From: Myxococcus virescens
GTDB taxonomy: Bacteria; Myxococcota; Myxococcia; Myxococcales; Myxococcaceae
Direction of reading: 5' to 3'
NCBI RefSeq assembly: GCF_900101905.1
Contig: NZ_FNAJ01000001.1
Span: 1,480,919-1,544,918 of the forward strand
Length of the DNA: 64,000 nucleotides
In this document: positions 25,395 through 33,195 of the stretch, piece after piece
Layout: every line of letters begins with the position of its first letter
Position numbering within the stretch: position 1 is the stretch's first letter
The notes under the pieces: model-generated
Databases searched by the model: none
Seen by the model: the letters and a program-made list of their open reading frames with translations, nothing else
What the model was told of the DNA's origin: nothing
Program-made: the position numbers and the translations under genes

Positions 25395-26213
25395 TCACTT
25401 CGGCTGCACCCCCAGCTTGCGATAGAGCCCGACCATCAGCATGTCGCCTTCGGGCTGAGTGCGGATGGTCAGTTGCTCCGTGCCTCGCTGAAACACACCG
25501 GGCTGCTCCGGGTCCTCGACAAAGCCCGCCCGGGTCAACTCGACCTGATAGAACTCCCGGACCTCCGCGGACGTGGCCTTCACGGCGTACATGGCCATCT
25601 GCGAGCCTTCCAGATTGGACCGCGTCACCTGCTCGGCGCCAGCCATCATCGGTGCCCAGTCCAGCTGAGTGCTGCCGCCCGGGGTGTACTTGGACACATC
25701 GGAGGTCCCCAGGATCAACGTGACGGTGTTGTCCTGGTTCTTCTGGAAGATGACCGTGTAGGCCGTGAGCGTCTCGGTATCCAGCGCCGTGAGCATGGGC
25801 TCGGCAATCGGCGAGTTGAGCGCCTCCGGTGAAGTGGAGATGAAGAGCCCCGCGGCCCGGAAGCGGTCCACCATGTGCTGGATGAGCGGGTCCATCTGCC
25901 AGGACGAGCGCGCGAGCTGAAGGTGCATGGGCACACCATCCGTCACCTGGAGCCCGGGAGACTCCACCCAGGCTGTCACGGCGGGGATGTCCCAGCGGAA
26001 GGACGGGCGAGCCGGTGGCGTGCCTGCGTCCTGCTCGGGCGGCGGCGCCGGCGCAGGCTTGGCGCCAGCGGCCGGAGCCTTCTTGGGAGGAGGCTTTCCC
26101 GCCTTCGCTTCCGCCGAGGGACGCACCTTCGGGTCAGCGGGCTTCTTCGACGTTTCAGCCAGCCCCACGGAGGGCGCCGTCGCGAGCGCCACGCACATCA
26201 GCCACACGCGCAT
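25395..26213 (-). CDS. predicted secreted protein, last gene of the TadE/G-like operon
   Basis: 272 residues. Signal peptide MRVWLMCVALATAPSVGLA, then a Lys/Pro/Ala-rich linker (about 25-65) and a folded part without recognised motifs. Its ATG overlaps the TGA of the upstream TadE-like gene by one base (TGATG), so it is coupled to that operon. A start nine bases upstream is possible. The C-terminal region contains two similar short segments (about residues 180-260) that could be a repeat of a beta-alpha unit. Function unknown; perhaps a periplasmic partner of the TadE/TadG proteins. Confidence 0.7.
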   Translation of the reverse strand: MRVWLMCVALATAPSVGLAETSKKPADPKVRPSAEAKAGKPPPKKAPAAGAKPAPAPPPEQDAGTPPARPSFRWDIPAVTAWVESPGLQVTDGVPMHLQLARSSWQMDPLIQHMVDRFRAAGLFISTSPEALNSPIAEPMLTALDTETLTAYTVIFQKNQDNTVTLILGTSDVSKYTPGGSTQLDWAPMMAGAEQVTRSNLEGSQMAMYAVKATSAEVREFYQVELTRAGFVEDPEQPGVFQRGTEQLTIRTQPEGDMLMVGLYRKLGVQPK

Positions 26214-27229
26214 CAGGGACACTCATTCCCCAGGAAGCACGAGTCCCGGCGGCCATAGGAAACGGGGTACGGAATGGCCTGCCAGTTGAGCCCCGGAGGC
26301 AACAAGCCCGGAGACGTGGGCCAGCCCTTGAACCCCATGGTCGCCAGGCCGCCCATGGAATCAGCGGGCAGCGGCTGACCGAAGAAGGCTTCCTCTCCCA
26401 CGGCGCTCATCCAGAACATGTTCTCCGCGCCAAAGAAGAAGGGCAGCGGCAGCCCTCCGACAACCGTCTGCGCTAGACGGCTCGCCGAGAAGTCCGGTCC
26501 AAAGGCATTCACCATCAGGCTGACGCCATAGACGCTGGAAGCCATTCCCCAGTACGGCAGGTTCAAGGGGCAGGGGCCGGGAAAATCGGGGATGATGGGG
26601 CACGAGCCTGACTCACCCGAGCCCGTCAGTCCCCAGTCATCCAGCATGCTGGTCAGACGGCCCGTGCAGTTGCCGCCCTGGGCGCGCCCCATGGCGCACA
26701 CGCGAATGGGGAGCATCTCGTAGTGCTCCGCCTGGAAGAAGCCCCCCGTCTCCCGCTGGGCAACACGCTGCGGAATCCGGAAGGCCGTGAGGTCCGCCTG
26801 CGCGGTACAGGAGATGCCGCCGCCGTCGCGGTAGGCCACCGACGTGAAGACGGGATGCGGGTCGAAGGTCGGACCGCCCTGGGTACACGACACCTGCATC
26901 CCGTCCGTCCGGGTCAACGCGAGCGTGATGACGCCCGCGCTGTTGGTGGTCGTGCGGCTGTCGAAGTCCCGGTAGCGCATGGCGGCGTCCTGCCCCGCGC
27001 GCTCCGCCGCCGCGGAAGAAGGCGATGAGTCATTGGGCCACTCATGCAGCTTGTGTCCCGGCGCCTCCAACAAGGCGGAGTGCGCCGCTTCGGTCACCTT
27101 CACCGAAAGGAAGGACACCTCGGCGAAGTGGATGACGAAGAGGAGGATGGTGATGAAGACGAGCGAGCCGATGGCCATCTCCACCATCGCCTGGCCTCGC
27201 TGGGTGCGACGCGAAGGAGACTGCTCCAT
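26213..27229 (-). CDS. TadE-like pseudopilin or membrane-anchored protein
   Basis: 338 residues. The N-terminus RRTQRGQAMVEMAIGSLVFITILLFVIHFAEVSFLSVKVTEAAH is the TadE signature: RGQAMVE, one hydrophobic helix, then a long extracytoplasmic domain with Cys. TadE proteins belong to Flp/Tad pilus machines. It follows the TadG-like gene with one base between stop and start, and overlaps the next gene. ATG at 27229 chosen because the frame upstream adds nothing hydrophobic. Confidence 0.75.
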   Translation of the reverse strand: MEQSPSRRTQRGQAMVEMAIGSLVFITILLFVIHFAEVSFLSVKVTEAAHSALLEAPGHKLHEWPNDSSPSSAAAERAGQDAAMRYRDFDSRTTTNSAGVITLALTRTDGMQVSCTQGGPTFDPHPVFTSVAYRDGGGISCTAQADLTAFRIPQRVAQRETGGFFQAEHYEMLPIRVCAMGRAQGGNCTGRLTSMLDDWGLTGSGESGSCPIIPDFPGPCPLNLPYWGMASSVYGVSLMVNAFGPDFSASRLAQTVVGGLPLPFFFGAENMFWMSAVGEEAFFGQPLPADSMGGLATMGFKGWPTSPGLLPPGLNWQAIPYPVSYGRRDSCFLGNECP

Positions 27230-27230
27230 G

Positions 27231-28847
27231 TCACGGCCCTCCCCTGTAGCCCTGTGCACGCAGGGCCTCGTATGCCTCCGCCGCCCAGCCCACGCCGGCG
27301 CCGTTCAGCTCATCCACGAAATCCTCCGCGCCGCTGGAGTCCACGGTGGCGGGGACCAACGTGGCACGCCAGTACGGATTGAGCAGATTGGGAGGCTCGC
27401 GCCAGTGCTCGCGACGATGGTAGTAGGCCAACCCGGTGGACACCGCCGTCTGGCGGCTGATGTTCAACCCACCGCCCGCCGGCCCCAGGACGAGTCCGCT
27501 GTTGTCGAACCCGCTGTCCGTCCCCCCGAACCGGAAGCGGAACAGCAGGTTCCAGGGGTCCGCCTGGGTGCCACGCACGGCATAGTCCCGCTGGATGACC
27601 GCGAAGTTCTTCGGCTGGCCCCAGTTGTCATCCTTGTCCATGACCTTGACGCCGTTGTAGTCGACGAACATGGGCCAGACGGACGGGCACCCCATCCGGT
27701 TGCGGCCATAACAGGTCCCCATGTTGTGACGCGTCTGCGCCGGCTCCTGGTCACCCGTTCCCAGGCGCGGAGACCAGCGGTGCCGGTCCCTGGGGTCGCT
27801 CGAATCCGAAGCGATGAGCAGCGACTCCGCGACACCGACTCCAAAAGTCTGCGTGGGACACGGGGACCGGCCACGGGCGAAGGTGACGAAGGCCAGACCA
27901 TGGTCATCCGCGATGGAGTACGTGTCCGTCGTGCCCAGATACGTGCCATGAAGCGGCGTGCGGGCCCAGTAGGTGCTGCCATCCCCCTGAATCATCACCG
28001 TGTCCGGGGTAGTCAACCGCCGCTGGATACCCGCCGTGACGAGCCAGTCATCGGTGGGGTAGATGCCACGGTTGGCGACGAAGCTGTGCCCCCGGCTGCC
28101 CATGGCCGCGTAGACGTGATGCCCGTTGATGAGGTTGGGCCACGCCACGGCCCCCAGGTAGGGCGTCACCTCGCGGCGCGTCGTCGAGACACCGTCCACG
28201 CGTAGCTCACCCGCCCAGCGGCTGCCCGCGCCGGCGCTGTCGATGATGTCGTTCGCGGCGGACTGGTTGTTCAATTCGAGCATCATGCGTCCGTACTGGA
28301 CGACCTGCCCCACGACGAACATCTGCTGCGCGGCCTGGCTGAGCCGCAACGCTCGCTGCGCGGCGGGCCGCTCGAGCTGATCCCACTGAGGAGCAATCTC
28401 CGTCCGGTCGTAGCGAGAGAGCGCGTTCTGGCTGCGGGTGATGTCCCGGACGCCCTGGATGGCGCACCTGCAGAAGCTGCTGCACCCCGAATAGGGAATG
28501 CAGCACGGCAACAACGCGATGTAGGGAAGCATCGCGATGGTGTAGGCATTCCGCGTGGCGCCAATCTGCGCGCGGTAGTAGCTGCTCCAGTCGATGAGGC
28601 TGTTCACCGCGGCCTTGGAGACCAGGTGGCCAATCTGCGCCCGGCTCATCAAGGCCATCTCGTTGAAGACGCGCGCCGTCGTCGCCGCCTGGCTGTAGGC
28701 AGCGGCATCCGCCGCGGCCTGGACCTCCATCTTCTCCTTCACCTTGGAGCCAAACGACAACGTCAAGGTCACCAGCAGGGTGAGGAGCAACAGCGTCAAG
28801 GCGAACAGCACCAGCGTCTGTCCGCGGCTCAGGAGCTTGTGCGTCAT
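27231..28847 (-). CDS. TadG-like protein
   Basis: 538 residues. MTHKLLSRGQTLVLFALTLLLLTLLVTLTLSFGSKVKEKMEVQAAADAAAYSQA matches the TadG/pilus-assembly pattern: short basic tail, one membrane helix and a helix with ADAAAYSAA-type motif. The rest is extracytoplasmic, with an unusual cluster CCIPYSGCSSFCRC near residues 110-125. There is no clear von Willebrand A domain. Its ATG overlaps the preceding TadE-like gene by four bases and the following gene starts right after its stop. Confidence 0.75.
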   Translation of the reverse strand: MTHKLLSRGQTLVLFALTLLLLTLLVTLTLSFGSKVKEKMEVQAAADAAAYSQAATTARVFNEMALMSRAQIGHLVSKAAVNSLIDWSSYYRAQIGATRNAYTIAMLPYIALLPCCIPYSGCSSFCRCAIQGVRDITRSQNALSRYDRTEIAPQWDQLERPAAQRALRLSQAAQQMFVVGQVVQYGRMMLELNNQSAANDIIDSAGAGSRWAGELRVDGVSTTRREVTPYLGAVAWPNLINGHHVYAAMGSRGHSFVANRGIYPTDDWLVTAGIQRRLTTPDTVMIQGDGSTYWARTPLHGTYLGTTDTYSIADDHGLAFVTFARGRSPCPTQTFGVGVAESLLIASDSSDPRDRHRWSPRLGTGDQEPAQTRHNMGTCYGRNRMGCPSVWPMFVDYNGVKVMDKDDNWGQPKNFAVIQRDYAVRGTQADPWNLLFRFRFGGTDSGFDNSGLVLGPAGGGLNISRQTAVSTGLAYYHRREHWREPPNLLNPYWRATLVPATVDSSGAEDFVDELNGAGVGWAAEAYEALRAQGYRGGP

Positions 28848-29638
28848 AGTGCCTCGGGAGCAGGAGCGCAGTTCTGCGTCTGGAAGAAGCGCCGTTGCAC
28901 CGGCGTCAACATCCGAAGGGAAGCGGAGGCGTGGATGGGGATGACGTACTGCTCGGAGTTCATCCGCCGCAGCGCCTCTTCACGAATCAACCCTTCCAGC
29001 CCCATGGACGGAGGGCCCTGGGTCCACCGGGCGCGCTGGGTCTGCATCAACGGGTTCTGGTTCGTGTAATCCCGCCAGCCCCAGCGCGCCATCGTCAACC
29101 GGGCGATGACCCAGTTGGCGAAGGGAATCTTGAGCGGAAACCAGTAAACCAGCCGTGTTTCGAGCCGCACGATGCCCGCCGGATTGTCGAACTGGTCGAA
29201 GAGCGCGTCCTCGTTCGGCACCGCCGTGGCCAGTGGGCTGTCGCGGATGATCCACACGATGGCCCCGGTATGATTCCCATCGGGCATCGACACCCGGTTG
29301 GCCCGCCCTGTCGCCCCATTGTACTGGTTGTCGCGGCGGGCCGCGAAGGCATTGGCCAGCTTCTGCCCCGGTGAGCCGCCCGCGCCGCCCAGGAACGAAT
29401 AGTAGCTGGGCATCAGCGCGAGGATGGCCGCGTGAGTCATGGCCTGACAGTCGCCATGGTTGACGCTGCCCACCCGCGTCGCGCGAAAGGCGGCGTACTC
29501 CGCCAACAGCCGCCCCTGCAGCATCAGGAAGAGCTGCAGCGTTCCCAAGATGAGGAACACCATCAAGGGGAGCGTCAGGGCGGACTCCACCATCGCCTGT
29601 CCGGATTCGCGTCTTCCGCTCGGGCGCATTGAATTCAT
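28844..29638 (-). CDS. TadE-like protein, first gene of the operon
   Basis: 264 residues from MNSMRPSGRRESGQAMVESALTLPLMVFLILGTLQLFLMLQGRLLAEYAAFRATR, again a GQAMVE TadE signature with one membrane helix. The extracytoplasmic part is moderately conserved in size with the other TadE copy but not similar enough to be a recent duplicate. ATG at 29638 or 29629 is possible; ribosome binding is weak, and an inverted repeat lies directly upstream. It sits 157 bases downstream of the FHA activator gene on the same strand. Confidence 0.75.
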   Translation of the reverse strand: MNSMRPSGRRESGQAMVESALTLPLMVFLILGTLQLFLMLQGRLLAEYAAFRATRVGSVNHGDCQAMTHAAILALMPSYYSFLGGAGGSPGQKLANAFAARRDNQYNGATGRANRVSMPDGNHTGAIVWIIRDSPLATAVPNEDALFDQFDNPAGIVRLETRLVYWFPLKIPFANWVIARLTMARWGWRDYTNQNPLMQTQRARWTQGPPSMGLEGLIREEALRRMNSEQYVIPIHASASLRMLTPVQRRFFQTQNCAPAPEAL

Positions 29639-29644
29639 GGCGGG

Positions 29645-29681
29645 CGTATGTTCCGGGAATTCAGTCCAGATCGGACATACG
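29645..29681 (-). promoter_or_regulatory. near-perfect inverted repeat before the TadE/G-like operon
   Basis: CGTATGTTCC (29645-29654) and GGACATACG (29673-29681) are inverted arms (one extra T) around 18 bases. The inner region holds GTCC-N5-GGAC, and just outside lies the GTCAA-C-TTGAC palindrome (29681-29691). The structure begins seven bases before the start codon at 29638, so it could be an operator or an RNA hairpin masking the translation start. Confidence 0.4.
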
Positions 29682-29690
29682 TCAACTTGA

Positions 29691-29705
29691 CGGGACGTTC
29701 CTTGC
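29691..29705 (+). promoter_or_regulatory. possible sigma-54 promoter pointing away from the operon
   Basis: CGGGACGTTCCTTGC matches TGGCACG-N4-TTGC at 13 of 15 places counting free positions, with GG and GC correctly spaced. On this strand no gene follows; transcription would run antisense to the 3' end of the FHA activator gene. It may be coincidence. Confidence 0.3.
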
Positions 29706-29794
29706 ATCGAGAACAGGAGAACACGGCTCTGCGACAAACGCGCTTTTCTGGCGTGAAACAACCGAGTTACAACATCCACCGATGACTCATGGGG

Positions 29795-31225
29795 CTAGCG
29801 TGACTTCATCCCCTTTGTGTCCAACTGGTACTTTTTCACCAGCCGTTCAATCGATTTCCGGTGGAGCCCACTCTCACGCGCGGCGCGAGACAGGTTCCCT
29901 TCGCAGCGCGTCAAAACGCTGGTGATGTATTCGCGCTCGAAGTTCTCCAGCAGCTGCTCCTTGGCGTTCTTGAAGGAGAGGTGCTCATTGAAGGGCAGCG
30001 GCCCTTCGCGGACCTGTCCCCGCACGCGGGGCGGCAGGTGCGCGGGCTGAATCTCCTCGCCCTCACTGAAAGTGAGGACGTGAGACAACACGTTCATCAA
30101 CTCACGCACGTTGCCGGGCCATGAATACGACATCAGCAGGCCCAGGGACTCCGCGGAGAAGCGCTTCTTGCCGTGCTTGCCCACCACTTCCGGATCCGCG
30201 AGCGCGCGCTTGAGGATGAGGGGGATGTCGTCACGGCGCTGTCGCAGCGGCGGCAGTTGGATGGTGATGACGGACAAGCGGAAGTAGAGGTCCTCGCGAA
30301 AGCCGCCGCCCTGAATCTCCTTCATCAGGTCGCGGTTGGTGGCGGCGATGACGCGGCAGTCCACCTCGATGACGTCGTTGCCGCCCACGCGCCGCACTTC
30401 ATGGTTCTCCAGCACGCGCAGCAGCTTGGGCTGAAGGTCCAGCCGCAGCTCGCCCAGCTCATCCAGGAAGATGGTGCCCCCATGCGCACGCTCGAAGGCG
30501 CCTGGCCGGCTGCTCACCGCGCCGGTGAAGGCGCCCTTCTCATGGCCGAACAACTCGCTTTCGATGAGGTTGGGGGGAATGGCGCCGCAGTCCAGTACCT
30601 CCATGGGCCCCTTCGTGCGGCCGGACAGCTCATGGATGGCGCGCGCCACCAGCTCCTTCCCGGTGCCCGTCTCACCCTGGATGATGACGGACACACCCAT
30701 GGGGGCGATCTTCTTGATGAGGCCGAATATCTGCCGCATCTTCATGCTCTGCCCCACCATGCCGCACAGCTCGCCCTCGCGGTCGGGCTCGATGGTGACT
30801 TCCTCATCCAGTGGCGCGAAGGTCAGCACCGACGAGCCCGCGCGAATCTGCGAGCCCGGTGACAGGTAGGCCCGCTCGATGCGCCGGCCATCCAGGAAGG
30901 TGCCGTTGGTGGAGCCCAGGTCCACCAGCAGATAGCCGCGCTCGGTGAACTGGATTTCGAAGTGGTGACGGCTGGCGGTGCGGTCCTCCACCAGCACCAG
31001 GTCATTGCCTGGATGCGCGCCGCAACGCAGCCGCTCCTTGTCGCTCACCACCGAGCGGCCGGTGTCTGGCCCGGAGGTGACGGCCAGACGGCACTTGTGG
31101 AGCTTCACCGTGGTGCGCGGGTCCACCACGAGCGTTTCGCTCAACAACGGAGAGTGGTTCAGGTCTTGTCCGACGTCGCCGGGACTGGTGTGGATGTCGT
31201 CAGGGTGCAGAGGGGGAGCACTCAT
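29795..31225 (-). CDS. FHA-domain sigma-54 enhancer-binding protein
   Basis: 476 residues. The N-terminal part (about 40-140) is a forkhead-associated domain (RCGAHPGNDLVL, RTASRHHFEI, GSTNGTFLDGRRI) that binds phosphothreonine. The central AAA+ domain (about 160-400) has Walker A GETGTGKE, the sigma-54 contact loop GAFTGA and Walker B FLDELGEL. A Fis-type helix-turn-helix (NLSRAARESGLHRKSIERLVKKY) ends the chain. So it activates sigma-54 promoters in response to Ser/Thr kinase signalling, a combination known to be plentiful in myxobacteria. It lies upstream of the TadE/G-like operon on the same strand, and probably controls it. ATG at 31225 is preferred to one at 31255. Confidence 0.93.
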   Translation of the reverse strand: MSAPPLHPDDIHTSPGDVGQDLNHSPLLSETLVVDPRTTVKLHKCRLAVTSGPDTGRSVVSDKERLRCGAHPGNDLVLVEDRTASRHHFEIQFTERGYLLVDLGSTNGTFLDGRRIERAYLSPGSQIRAGSSVLTFAPLDEEVTIEPDREGELCGMVGQSMKMRQIFGLIKKIAPMGVSVIIQGETGTGKELVARAIHELSGRTKGPMEVLDCGAIPPNLIESELFGHEKGAFTGAVSSRPGAFERAHGGTIFLDELGELRLDLQPKLLRVLENHEVRRVGGNDVIEVDCRVIAATNRDLMKEIQGGGFREDLYFRLSVITIQLPPLRQRRDDIPLILKRALADPEVVGKHGKKRFSAESLGLLMSYSWPGNVRELMNVLSHVLTFSEGEEIQPAHLPPRVRGQVREGPLPFNEHLSFKNAKEQLLENFEREYITSVLTRCEGNLSRAARESGLHRKSIERLVKKYQLDTKGMKSR

Positions 31226-31303
31226 CTTCGCACGAGGATAGCAAAGGCCCCCCACGAGGCCCGCCCCTCGCGGGCGTCCGTGCTAGGCTCTCGCGCCCCG
31301 CCC

Positions 31304-32293
31304 ATGCCTCCGCGCAAAGTGAAGCCGAAGAAGGTCCCGGTCCTGCCCGGGTCCCAGGCACTCGACCGTCCCGAACGGGCCCCCCGGCGAGGGCACGCGA
31401 AGAAGACGGTCGTCATCCTGTCCCGCAAGCGCGCGCTGTACTCCACGCGGCGGCTGGTGGCCGCCATCCGCGCGCGGGGCCACCGCCCGTTGGTGCTGGA
31501 CACGCTGCGTTGCTGCCTGCTGCTCGCACAAGACGCGCCGCGCATGACGTACCGCGGCGTGGAGGTGCGTGGCGTGGACGTGGTGGTGCCGCGCATCGGC
31601 GCGTCCATCACCGCCTATGGCCTGGCGGTGGTGAACCACTTCGAGATGATGGGCGTGCCCGTCCTCAACCCGCACACGTCCATCGCGCGCAGCCGCGACA
31701 AGCTGCGCGCGCTGCAGTACCTGTCGCGCTCCGGGCTGGACATCCCTCGCACCGTCATGGCGCACGACCGCAGCAACGTGCGCCGGCTGGTGGAGGAGGT
31801 CAACGGGCTGCCCGTCATCATCAAGCTCATCAAGGGCACCCAGGGCGTGGGCGTGATGATTGCCCACACGCTGTCGGAGGTGCAGACCATCCTCGACACC
31901 TTCTGGGACCTGGGACAGGAAATCGTGCTCCAGGAGTTCGTCGCGGAGAGCGAGGGACGGGACGTGCGGGCCCTCGTCGTGGGTGACCGCGTGGTGGGCG
32001 CCATGCGGCGCAAGGCCAAGTCCGGCGAGTTCCGCTCCAACATCCACCGCGGCGGCGAAGGGCAGGCAATCGAGCTGACCGAGCCCTACACGGAAGCAGC
32101 CGTGCGGGCCGCGCGCGTCGTCGGGTTGGAGGTCGCGGGCGTGGACATGCTGGAGGGCCGCGCCGGCCCCCGGCTGATGGAAATCAACTCCAGCCCTGGC
32201 TTCGAGGGCCTGGAGCGCGCCACGGGCATGGACATCGCGGGGGCCATCATCGACCACGCGCTGAAGTACGCCGAGGCGAAGCGCGCCGGGTGA
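31304..32293 (+). CDS. rimK: RimK-like ATP-grasp ligase
   Basis: 329 residues. After a basic leader (PRKVKPKKVP) the RimK N-domain runs from VVILSRKRALYSTRRLVAAIRARGH, followed by the ATP-grasp fold: NPHTSIARSRDKLRALQYLS, PVIIKLIKGTQGVGVMIAH (P-loop-like), VLQEFVAESEGRDVRALVVG and the metal-binding LMEINSSPGFEGLE. RimK adds Glu residues to ribosomal protein S6 or makes poly-glutamate; homologues can use other acceptors. A strong start signal was not seen but the ATG at 31304 fits the N-terminus. Divergent from the FHA activator. A CTGCT-TTCG-AGCAG hairpin lies 32 bases past the stop. Confidence 0.9.
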   Translation: MPPRKVKPKKVPVLPGSQALDRPERAPRRGHAKKTVVILSRKRALYSTRRLVAAIRARGHRPLVLDTLRCCLLLAQDAPRMTYRGVEVRGVDVVVPRIGASITAYGLAVVNHFEMMGVPVLNPHTSIARSRDKLRALQYLSRSGLDIPRTVMAHDRSNVRRLVEEVNGLPVIIKLIKGTQGVGVMIAHTLSEVQTILDTFWDLGQEIVLQEFVAESEGRDVRALVVGDRVVGAMRRKAKSGEFRSNIHRGGEGQAIELTEPYTEAAVRAARVVGLEVAGVDMLEGRAGPRLMEINSSPGFEGLERATGMDIAGAIIDHALKYAEAKRAG

Positions 32294-32324
32294 GCGCGAA
32301 CCCGGGTCACGTGAGGTTGCTCGC

Positions 32325-32338
32325 CTGCTTTCGAGCAG
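32325..32338 (+). terminator. small hairpin with UUCG loop after rimK
   Basis: CTGCT, TTCG, AGCAG: a five-pair stem with the stable UUCG tetraloop, 32 bases past the rimK stop. No U-run, so weak evidence for termination. Confidence 0.3.
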
Positions 32339-32368
32339 ACACACAGCCGGGGCAAGGCACCTTGCATG

Positions 32369-32446
32369 CTCCTCAGGAACTCAGGAATGCCTCCGTGGCC
32401 CGCGTGTCCTGAGGAGTTGGCAGCGACGCGGGTGCCCCTCTAATCT
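32369..32446 (+). promoter_or_regulatory. operator-like inverted repeat and promoter of the DsbA-family gene
   Basis: CTCCTCAGGA (32369-32378) and TCCTGAGGAG (32407-32416) are perfect ten-base arms. Directly after the second arm come TTGGCA (32417-32422), an 18-base spacer and TAATCT (32441-32446), a fair sigma-70-type promoter. The start codon at 32459 would be only about six bases after the start site, so the message may be nearly leaderless. A GCAAGG-CA-CCTTGC palindrome lies just upstream at 32352-32365. Confidence 0.4.
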
Positions 32447-32458
32447 GGCGGCCCTCAA

Positions 32459-33130
32459 ATGAAAACGCTGCACAAGCCGCTGCAGATCACCGTCTACCAG
32501 GACGTGCTGTGTTCCTGGTGCTACCTCGCCGACCTGCGTCTCGATGTCTTGCGCCAGGAGCTGGGCGAAGCCGTTCGCTGGAGCGTCAGGCCGTATCCGC
32601 TGCGCGTCCATGACGTGCTGCCCACGATGCGCGAACAACGCGCGTTGGTGGAAGAGGTCGAGCGCGCACAGCGCGAACCGGATGCCGCCGCGCGCATGTT
32701 GTCCACGGACCTGTGGCTCGGGGGAGATCCACCGCGCACCAGCGTGCCGGCGTTGGCGGCACTGGAAGCGGCGCGGCTGCAGGGCCCGCAGGCGCGCGCG
32801 TTCCTCGCCCGCGCCATGCAGCGCGCGGCGCTGGAGCAGGGCGTCAACGTGTCCCGCCCGGACGTGGTGTTCGAGCTGGCCTCGCGCGTGGGCCTGGCGA
32901 TGAACGAATTCTCCGCGGCCTTCCGCTCGGAGGAGACGCGCCGCCTCATCCTCGACGAGCACCGGGATGCCACCCACCGTGGCGTGCGGGGCGTGCCCAC
33001 GCTCGTCATCGGCGGCCGGTGGATGCTGTGCGGCCTGCGTGAGCTGGCCGAGTACCGCGAGCACATCCTCGCGTGCCTGGGCAAGGTGTCCGTGCCCCGC
33101 TCGGGTTCACCCGAGCGCGTGGTGCACTGA
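32459..33130 (+). CDS. DsbA-family (FrnE-like) thiol oxidoreductase
   Basis: 223 residues, no signal peptide, so cytoplasmic. The active site is CSWC (18-21) after QITVYQDVLC, and the cis-Pro loop is GVPTLVIGG near residue 180. The insertion of a helical domain between fits the FrnE/2-hydroxychromene isomerase branch of the DsbA superfamily. Likely a disulphide isomerase or a GSH-independent oxidoreductase in the cytosol; natural substrate unknown. Unlike most FrnE proteins the dithiol spacer is SW, which is typical (CPWC/CSWC). Confidence 0.9.
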   Translation: MKTLHKPLQITVYQDVLCSWCYLADLRLDVLRQELGEAVRWSVRPYPLRVHDVLPTMREQRALVEEVERAQREPDAAARMLSTDLWLGGDPPRTSVPALAALEAARLQGPQARAFLARAMQRAALEQGVNVSRPDVVFELASRVGLAMNEFSAAFRSEETRRLILDEHRDATHRGVRGVPTLVIGGRWMLCGLRELAEYREHILACLGKVSVPRSGSPERVVH

Positions 33131-33154
33131 GGCGCCCCACCCTCCCGGAGGCCC

Positions 33155-33173
33155 TGCGCGCGACGGGCGCGCA
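33155..33173. terminator. hairpin between convergent genes
   Basis: TGCGCGC and GCGCGCA form a seven-pair stem with a GACGG loop, flanked by GGCC repeats, in the 65-base gap between genes ending at 33130 and 33196. Confidence 0.4.
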
Positions 33174-33195
33174 AGGCCCCGTGTGGAGGGAAGGC

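Noticed and set aside
31233..31247. Sigma-54-like sequence upstream of the FHA activator (minus strand TGGGGGGCCTTTGC)
   Set aside because: The spacing between GG and GC is one base short, and sigma-54 tolerates no change.
32340..32366. GGGGCAAGGCACCTTGC as a sigma-54 promoter of the DsbA-like gene
   Set aside because: GG-GC spacing is off by one; it is better read as the GCAAGG/CCTTGC palindrome.
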